Shown: positions 49,893-64,000 of the stretch, piece by piece
Numbering within the stretch: the stretch's first letter is position 1
How the letters are laid out: the number at the start of each line of letters is the position of its first letter
From: Lethocerus indicus
Lineage: Eukaryota > Arthropoda > Insecta > Hemiptera > Belostomatidae
Assembly: GCA_019843655.1 (NCBI GenBank)
Contig: JACDQD010000103.1
Span: 6,820,001-6,884,000, forward strand
DNA length: 64,000 bases
Reading direction: 5' to 3'
Notes under the pieces: generated by a model
The model's database searches: none
What the model was told of the DNA's origin: nothing
Seen by the model: the letters and a program-made list of their open reading frames with translations, nothing else
Translations under genes and position numbers: made by a program

Positions 49893-52800
49893 CAAACATA
49901 TACGTATGTATGTTATACACACGGATTTTTAGTCATTTTGGACCACAAAATTGGGAGTAATAAAAGGCCTCGTTTTACGGTTTCCATTCCGTTATTAAGG
50001 CCAATAAAAAAATGAGCGGTGAGCCGAGAGCCAGTCAGTGCGGTGCAAAGAACTTGACACGGATCCTATTTTGAATGGAGCCGTATTTTGGTCGTATTCG
50101 TTCCGACTTTGTATATAGCGCAACTCTGTCCGAAGGCCGAGAGCAAAGAAGGGTTAAAGGAAACAAGGGTGGCCCATTTGGTGGCGGGGGAGGGGAGGTG
50201 GGCCCGTTTTGTGCGGGACAATGCAGTTCAAGTCACAGTCCGGCTCCGCTGTTTCCAGCCGAAAGTGGTGAACCTAACACGGCCCCGAAGGTTGTACCAG
50301 AACCGTTACAGTTAACATTAAACGGACGGCCTTGCCGGTTCGTCTCTAATTTAAACCCCGCCGGCCTGTCTAAACTGCCGCCCCCAGACCATTCGAATCG
50401 GCAGACAAAGAATGTGGAGTTTATATTACATCAGTATAATTCAGCTAGCATTTCAAGATTGTCGGGTGTTTTCGGATTAAAACAGGGGGGTTGGTATTAC
50501 TACTACTAGCTTTCAGTGTTACAGAAGTTTATCTAAACAATGCTACTTATGTTGAATAAGGCGAAACTAAAAAATTCTTCCTGTACTTATAATTTACGAT
50601 TGTTAATAAAAAAAAGGATTATAAGGAATAATATAAAGTCTGGCTAAGAGTAAGTTTAGTGCTCTTAGTAAGCTTAGTGACTTTTAGTAACTGGAGAAAA
50701 AAGCTATTAGGGAAAGAGATGTTTCTTATATTGTCCGCGTATTTGTTTAGAGCGAAGATCAGTGTTGGGACGGGCTTATGGAGGATATAGAAGAGGAGGT
50801 AGCGTGATGTTAGCGAGGGCTATTGGCCGAGGACTGGTGCTAACAAACGGCAACAATACGTCCCGATTCGCCTCAGGAGGTGGACAATGGACTAGGGAGG
50901 CTGGCCATAAACCCTTACTCATCTCGCGTTCGGGTCTTGTTCATTTTGGGTTGGTGCTAGCTCCCTCTCCAATTGTCCGGTCGGCCGCCCCGGCGAAGGT
51001 TGCAGGCCACCCTCCGTCCCTTTGTATTAAATGGATTGCTCTTCGATTTCCTTTTGTCACGAACTAAATTGGCTCCCATTGTCGGGCCTTAAATAAAACT
51101 CCGCGTCTCGGTTCGTCCCGCGACATTTGCACGCGGGAACCTGTCGCGACGACGAAACGTTAATTCGCCACATGGCGCTGCTCCGGCTTTTGACCCTTCC
51201 CCTGTATCGAATGGAGTGTCGTTGCACTTGTTAAGCGCGTCCGAAACCTATTCCATTTCTCCCGCAATGATTCGCGAATCAACTCACTATGAAGTGACTT
51301 GAGGTGTTGGAGAAAAATGAAAATTTTGGGGGTAATGAAAGCTCTCAAACACAAGGGTTCTTGCCCGTTCCTCCTGGGTCCCCTCGGGTGATGCTCCTCC
51401 GACGGGGGATATTGGGTACATCAGTACAAGATAAATAAAATTTAAGCGATAAATCCAATTGGCTTTTAAATTGCGTGAGATTTTCATTAATAGTCGGGCG
51501 GCGCGATAACACGAGGAAATACAGAGCTAAATGCGTCACTAAAAATGGCGGCTCCATTTAAAGGGTACCGGTGTTATTATTGCGCGATGTTGAGGCCGGT
51601 GTTTAACATATTTCTCAGCGGGAAATCGGAGTTTCGCAGGCGGTAATATCGGTTGTCTGTGGAATGCGTTGTTGGGCGGAGGCCGGGGTTGCTCTGTGAG
51701 TCAATGTTCTGTGACGGCCGACCCGATCTTTCCTTCCCTTTTCACCCGGCGGCCTTTCCTTCCATAACCCCGCAGCCTTGTCGGCTACGAACAACAAAAA
51801 AATAACCGCAGATCATTAGTTCAAGGTTACAGATATGAATGGGAAAAATTGTTTCTTTCGTCGGCCTTAAAACTTTCATTTAAGATCGTTACACGGAGAT
51901 CCGGAGCGATCGCCCCTGTGATTTATTTCTCCCCTCGCTTGTTTGGTTTAGATTTGTAGTCACGTGCAGCCTAAGATACTGAATTCATTATACATGCAGT
52001 GATTACACTGGACACTACTGGATGCACGACGAAGAAGCACATTTTTGAACTTATAAATATGATAAAAACGACCGAGTACACGATATAACAGAATATGTAA
52101 TATATAATACTTTATCGTCTTTTAAATTTGGAACTATTTTAAATATTCATAAATTGCGATAAAATGTTTAAAATCTCGTCGTTGAATATACATATTTATT
52201 CAATATATACATTTATTTAATTCCTTTATTTTTTCTTTTTCTTTTTGTATTGTGGGCATATAGTTTAGTCGAAAGGCTCCAGAATCTAGAACCAAGGTCA
52301 GTCGACTGAATGAGTAATCCATTTGGGTGCCGACGCCCTAGAAGGCGCACAGTCAAATATGATGAAGGTCGAGAGGCCGGAACGAAGCGAGTATTGCGTC
52401 TAAAGGAACCGGCCGGCCGTTTTCACCGAAACGACAAAAAACTGTTTCTGGGCGAGTAGTCGGGAGAGGGAGGACGTCACGGCTATCAGCCGGCGTTTGG
52501 AAATAGTTTTCTTGTACAAGGAAAGCGTACTACCCGAGCCACCCGTGGAAGGCCGATCGAGGGACACTTTCGCCGCGCCCTTGACAGTCACCGCCACAGT
52601 TCTCAATTATCATTACGTCACTTGCCCATTCGTACACACGTGCCCTTTACCATTAATGCCAACCTCCAGGCAACGACCACTGATACACGTACCCCGGTGC
52701 GGTCAGACACCGACCGCAGCTAGAATGAGACCCGACCGCACACTAGCTCCTACCTCAGCCCTCACCCCTATTCAGGGGTTGTTTTTTGTTTTGTCTCTTC

Positions 52801-53827
52801 TAAGTCCTCCCAACACGAATATGCAAACGCGGCAAGGGAATTGGGCACTCTTCGAACAAAATGGAAGATATCGAAAAGAACAATAAGATTAATAATAAGA
52901 TATCTGTCTGGGGGCTTGCGAGGGTTTAGAACATCATCTCCCGGGAGAAGATCACTTCCGATACGTTAAATTTGTTTCAATGCCTATGTATAGATGTCTG
53001 TCCAAAAATTAAGGTACTTTTTCCAAACAAAATATGGCATGTACCTAATTAAAATCTTTATGTTTTAAATTTTAACTATAGAATGATTGATTGGACCAAT
53101 GTTCTTCTGTTTACAGGTATGAGGTATTAATTAATAAACCATATAGAGAAATATATCATATTTATACATATACATACTATAACACATACATATAGATTAG
53201 AATGCAAAGAACCGAAAATTAGATTAAATTACATTACGAAAAGATAAATTACATCAAATAAATATTATCAATCTTATTTTGGATAACAAAGGTACATATT
53301 TAAAAAAACAACAAACATTTCGTACTTACAACATTCAGTACGAACTTATCACTCACTGGTACAAAAATGTATCAAAACATCTGTAAGACATACATTTATA
53401 CGTTCCTTGTACTTAACAGACTTAATACAATCCAGGAAATAAGGGAATTCGGTAAGATGCAATGTAAGAATCATCAACACAACAGAGTGCATATACAAAT
53501 TTCCATTTTCTATGAATAAAAATAAATACAAGCTACAGGTAGGGAGGGCCCTGTAGTTCCCGATTACTTATGATACAAACGAAGATCTCTTTATACTGAA
53601 GCCATACTCGACGAAACTGCGACGGTTTGGAGTTGCATCACTCTTCCGTTTCCACTTATCTATTTGATCCTACGTTTCCTTCGATTTCGGTAAGAACGAA
53701 GAAGATTGGAAAGAACGATGAAATATCAAAATTTCAAAACAGAGAGTCGCGTTCTGAGGCTCGGTTCGGGTCCTGGACAGTTTTAACTCGTTATGGAAAG
53801 GCCGAAATAGGGGACAGAATTTCGTCT
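48362..53827. other. Gene-poor CpG-rich DNA
   Basis: Several GC-rich patches (50.07-50.5, 50.9-51.8 and 52.3-52.85 kb) carry overlapping open frames on both strands with low-complexity translations. None has a recognisable domain or a coherent exon chain. An extended YY1/Pleiohomeotic-like motif lies at 51542-51552. Confidence 0.45.
49844..49889. repeat. (AT)n microsatellite
   Basis: About 46 bases of alternating AT. Confidence 0.95.
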
Positions 53828-56794
53828 TTAATAATCCTGGTAATAGTTATTGTTTTTGGGAGGGCGTTCAGTCCGAACGACGGCTTTAAATCCCGAGTTA
53901 TTGTCGGCTGTGTACTGGACCCTGCGAATGGTACCGTCCGGCTGTAGGAAGCTGTACTCGCCTCTCACCACGTCACCGTCCCTCGTCTCCTCAGCCCGCT
54001 TTACGTCCCCGGAGTCCCCGTCCGAGACCCCGTACTTGAAAGTATACTTCGGATGGGTCTGAAACCCCAGAAAACAATTTAAAATTACATTTTCACTACG
54101 CACCTGCTAATATATCACTTATTGGTATAGATATACATTCATACGCTCCTTGTACTTAACAGGCTTAATAGACATTTCATGTCCTTAAAGGATAAACAGA
54201 CGCGATAAGGCTAAGCGAATGAACTTATATTGCGAGAATAAAAACAAATCATGGACGATAAAATAGGTGATACAACAAAAAGTTTGTTCTATTAAAAGAA
54301 GAGAATAATAGCAAGTAGTCGCACACTTTCGCAAAATTAGGAGAATTGCAATTGTTAAACCCACAATTGAAAAAGAGCAATAAATTATTCAATAAAATTT
54401 TGAAATCGTATATTTATTTATTTTTGATAATTATTAGGGATCTACCTGTCTATTGTTGCGGAAGTGTTACGAGCATTTTCGAAACGTTATGCCTTCTATT
54501 TCGCGTTCTAGGCGCCGGCCAGTGGCACGTAATTTGTATTGATTCCCCCATTGCAGCAGACACGTTCACTTGCAGAAGGATTTTTTCGTAGTTACTATGA
54601 CGTGTCGACTGGGACCACAAAAATACTACCACAATACAGAAATAAACAGCACCGCAATGGGAGATAGGGACGAGGATCATGATGATGATTGATGACTGAA
54701 CTATACAGGCCACCACTTGAGTACTTTCCTTGTAAAAATTATGAAGTTTTAATATGATTTTTTTCTGTCCTAGGCGCATGTTAATAATGACTAATTTTTG
54801 ACTGTGAGATTTGTGGTACTCCATTCTAGACAGCATGGTATCTATCCAAGAAAGAGAAGCTTATAATTGACCAACTTAAAGCTTACAGTAAAAGTTGCCT
54901 CTGCCCCCGGTTGGAATCAATAGGTCAATGTTCGTGAAACTAGAAATGTAATTTTAAACAGAAACGTTCCTTTATTTTGGAATCTTCTTCTGTGTTTTTT
55001 GTTGAATCTGTAAGGTACAAATACATTAATAACTTAACGAAAAATAATGAGCAATTGAGATATTGAAAAGGGATATAACATTTCTACAATAATTGGATAA
55101 TATAACAGAGTACGTATAATATTATACCGGGGTGAACAATATTGCCTGTTAGTTTGAAACTATAAGAATATCGCGAAGACGCATTAAGTTTTTAAAAACT
55201 CAATAAACGTAAAATATAAGTTCTTAGGGGAAAACATAACCCAGAGATTAAGCAGGCCAAGAGGCTGTTTCCTTATTTATTGAAGCGTTATTTCTGGCGT
55301 CTGCCATTTATCTGTTAAGCGCGATTCTTAAAATAGACACCGGCCTATGAAGCGATCGGTCCAAAGGGATTGTAAGCAGAAATACAAGCCGAAAAATCTC
55401 GGCCGAGTTCATTTTCGGGGGAATGCTTACAAAATTCTGTAGGTAATTAAAATATAAAACAAATTAGAATAAATGTACGGCGCAATTAATATCTGCCTTC
55501 TGATCAGAAAATGAAAGTTTTGCGGTATTTTGAACTATAACCTACAAAAATTGAAAACTACTTTGATTGCTCGCGTAAACATTACTCGAAGATTATTCGC
55601 GCGAAGGATTTAATGTTCAAAACAACAAGGGGTGTAACTGTTTTGAGCGCTAATGGGGCTAAACAGCGGCGCTAATAAGAAGAGAGGTCGCTGCCCACTC
55701 ATAAGCGTATATAATACAATTCGGCGACAGGAAACAGACGATGATATATTGCAAACTATATAGGGGGACTATAAACAGCTATCTTAAATATGAGCGGCTT
55801 GAATGATTTTTCCTTACTAAAGACCTGCTTGAAAGCTGTCTGTTGTTTTGTTTCTTACTTGATAGTCTGGGTAGTTTTGTGGTTCGTTGTCTATCTCATA
55901 GCTGTCGCTGTAAAGTTCCTCCTCGCGCTGGGGTAGGCCCTGGCCAAGCAGAGCAAAGCAGCCAAAAATGCGGTCTGAAAAATTAAACAGCCCATTGTTT
56001 TTTATCCCAGCGAACTCGACTGGAAGAATTTTTACTAAGAGTACTTGGTAATAAGTTTCTTCCAGATGCCATCTGCAGTTTCATAGTTTAAATTGCGTTT
56101 TCAGACAGCCCAGCGAGCGATTACACGCAGCAAATCCAATTTTCCGCTTTCCTAAGTGTGTATTTATGTTATGTTCTACCTTGTCCAGTTCTCTCAAAAT
56201 TCAAATGAATAATTTATTTGTTGGTGTTTGTCAACTTAATTGGTCAATTTGAGCTTTCATTAATATGAATTCAACTTTCTTCGCTGCGTCATTGAACTTA
56301 GTTCACTGTACGTTATATTCTAATAACGCAATTGATTTCTCGGTGCAACGGATTCATTTACGAATTCCCATTATAACGTCGGGCCTGGGATAATGGCTTT
56401 TGAAATTCCGCGTTAATTCGTATTACGATTGGACCTGAGGAAAATAGTGTGTTGCTTTGTATAAACAATTAGAGATACTAAAACAGGGAAACATAAATAC
56501 AAATCTCGAGGATAGGCATTCTAAAGTCCGATTTTCAAATATCATCATAAGACTTTATTATTACTTATAGGTATAATTAAAGTTGAAATTATATATTAGT
56601 ATTAAAATAATAGTGATACTAAAGCCGGAACTTCGTGAATAATATTCTAGGCTTGAACAATACGGGAAATAAATTGCCATAAGTGCAGGCCCTACTCGGA
56701 GGGCAAATAAAACCGAATAGTTTTTGCAGATTAAGTGTTTCGAAAATATAAGTTTTCTCGTTAGGGATGATCAGTAAGTTTTTACCTTGATCAT
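53828..56794 (-). pseudogene. RR-2 cuticular protein gene with an apparent one-base frameshift
   Basis: Three exons (5' to 3'): 56794-56786 (MIK), 55974-55859 and 54058-53828. Exon 3 encodes an intact RR-2 chitin-binding domain: THPKYTFKYGVSDGDSGDVK, EETRDGDVVRGEYSFLQPDG, VQYTADNNSGFKAVV, then a Tyr/Asn-rich tail. Exon 2 reads TAFLAALLCLARAYP in the frame set by exon 1, a good signal peptide, but soon stops in that frame. Its second half reads REEELYSDSYEIDNEPQNY, the acidic linker leading in phase 0 into exon 3, only in another frame. Exon 2 is 116 bases where 117 would keep phase, so one base is missing around the GGGG run at 55930-55933. With that base the protein would be about 118 residues. 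A sequencing or assembly error in a homopolymer is as likely as a real loss; splice sites and the TATA box are intact. An alternative first exon of another phase is a third option. Confidence 0.8.
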
Positions 56795-56863
56795 GATTTC
56801 GGAGTGTGTATCCTGAGCTGGCCGGTTATCACATGTGACTGGCCGACGGTGGCCGTGCAGGTT

Positions 56864-56872
56864 CTTTTTATA
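56864..56872 (-). promoter_or_regulatory. TATA box of the second RR-2 gene
   Basis: TATAAAAAG on the minus strand, 70 bases upstream of the ATG, with an initiator-like CCAGTCA about 30 bases downstream near 56840. The layout matches that of the other RR-2 gene. Confidence 0.65.
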
Positions 56873-63312
<6,440 letters not shown>

Positions 63313-64000
63313 TCATACGGATTTAGTTTGTTTGAGGATTCGCACAGATACATAAGAGAGAAGGAGACATATTAATAAATATGCTAAACCTCTCTGTTGA
63401 ATAAGTCTTTTCAGCAGTGATGAATGATTAATTGGAACATATGGAATGATAGTATCCATCTTGTTATTGTAAATTAATAAATATCGAATTCTAGTAAATT
63501 CATAATTGGGTATAAAGTATATAATAGGCGTAACAGATTCCCCTGTCGATTGACAACTTATATTGCTGCCAACTTTATAATATCTGACAGATGGGTATTC
63601 AACAAATTCTATAACAGCCACAACACTCAGTTTTGTTCCAATAGAACTATTTTTCCAAGTTTCACCGACTGGGCTGTCCTCTAATGCTGTCCCTAGATCG
63701 TTCGTCAAGTATATTCCAACTCCACCGGCACCACTTTCATACAAGCACGGTCTGATGCCCTTATGAACAGTCGAGAAAACATTTTCCAATTTCATACTGT
63801 GAAACCCGTAGCCAGTACGAAATCCTGACTTCCGATTGCGCCAAATGGATTCAATTGGCGAAAATTGGCTACACATGAGTTTAAACATTGCCGTCGGTTT
63901 CTTTTTAACATTCGTAGTGACATTGCTTAAAGTGTGCAGTATATTTTCCTTTTGAACCGAAACTATACGAGGTTCTTTAAGGCCGACAAGAAGCCAATGT
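63313..64000 (-). CDS. PARP16: PARP16-like mono-ADP-ribosyltransferase, C-terminal part (5' end beyond the window)
   Basis: The frame is open from the window edge to a TGA at 63313-63315, at least 229 codons; the ATG at 63888 is internal. PARP16 is a tail-anchored ER and nuclear-envelope mono-ADP-ribosyltransferase that in mammals modifies the stress sensors PERK and IRE1. The catalytic fold shows the donor-loop region GYGFHSMKLENVFSTVHKGI with its histidine, GVGIYLTNDLGTALEDSP with the second-position tyrosine, and FTRIRYLLIY with tyrosine at the third triad position, the H-Y-Y pattern of PARP16 rather than the H-Y-E of polymerases. A hydrophobic C-terminal segment (LAYLLICLLLSYVSVRIL) followed by a short basic tail fits tail anchoring. 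The N-terminal helical domain lies mostly outside the window. The gene is opposite in strand to nanchung and downstream of its seventh exon. Confidence 0.87.
   Translation of the reverse strand, partial: HWLLVGLKEPRIVSVQKENILHTLSNVTTNVKKKPTAMFKLMCSQFSPIESIWRNRKSGFRTGYGFHSMKLENVFSTVHKGIRPCLYESGAGGVGIYLTNDLGTALEDSPVGETWKNSSIGTKLSVVAVIEFVEYPSVRYYKVGSNISCQSTGESVTPIIYFIPNYEFTRIRYLLIYNNKMDTIIPYVPINHSSLLKRLIQQRGLAYLLICLLLSYVSVRILKQTKSV

Noticed and set aside
50075..50509. 144-codon plus-strand frame
   Set aside because: Low-complexity Gly/Pro-rich translation without a domain, overlapped by other frames in a GC-rich patch.

Overview
The window is nuclear DNA of an insect. Every gene I could resolve has GT-AG introns, AT-rich intergenic DNA and insect-type families: RR-2 cuticular proteins, a PBP/GOBP odorant-binding protein, and the chordotonal TRPV channel Nanchung. 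Short introns, many (TA)n arrays and a split CpG landscape (see findings) fit an insect with germline gene-body methylation. A hemimetabolous order such as Hemiptera is my guess, at low confidence.

Layout. From 1 to 9.3 kb lies CpG-rich DNA with no gene I can support. At 9.37-11.2 kb are two tandem single-exon genes for small secreted peptides with one C-terminal disulfide loop, resembling growth-blocking-peptide (GBP/ENF) cytokines; the second is bracketed by two copies of a hAT-like terminal sequence. From 11.2 to 21.8 kb is a CpG-poor block with the RNA polymerase subunit RPABC2 gene (4 exons, +), a local array of ~0.6 kb repeats of which one copy sits in its third intron, RNase H1 (single exon, +), and most exons of an eight-cysteine odorant-binding protein (-) whose signal-peptide exon lies 5.2 kb upstream at 26.5 kb.

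From 28.5 to 41.3 kb is a second CpG-poor block with housekeeping genes: RTN4IP1-like mitochondrial oxidoreductase (6 exons, +), mitochondrial tryptophanyl-tRNA synthetase WARS2 (7 exons, +), ATP synthase delta subunit (3 exons, -) and a family 1 beta-glucosidase (11 exons, -). Three of the four are mitochondrial, but they show no sign of co-regulation beyond adjacency.

From 41.4 to 59.6 kb is CpG-rich, gene-poor DNA with two RR-2 cuticular protein genes (-), each with a TATA box and a tiny first coding exon. The second appears to carry a one-base frameshift in its signal-peptide exon. Between them is a possible 76-residue secreted orphan.

From 59.58 kb to the end is the 5' part of nanchung (+), with an apparent GC-AG first intron. 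A PARP16-like gene (-) runs off the right edge and appears to be nested in a nanchung intron.

Exon coordinates were worked out by hand from splice signals, reading-phase continuity and remembered family conservation. No transcript or database evidence was available.
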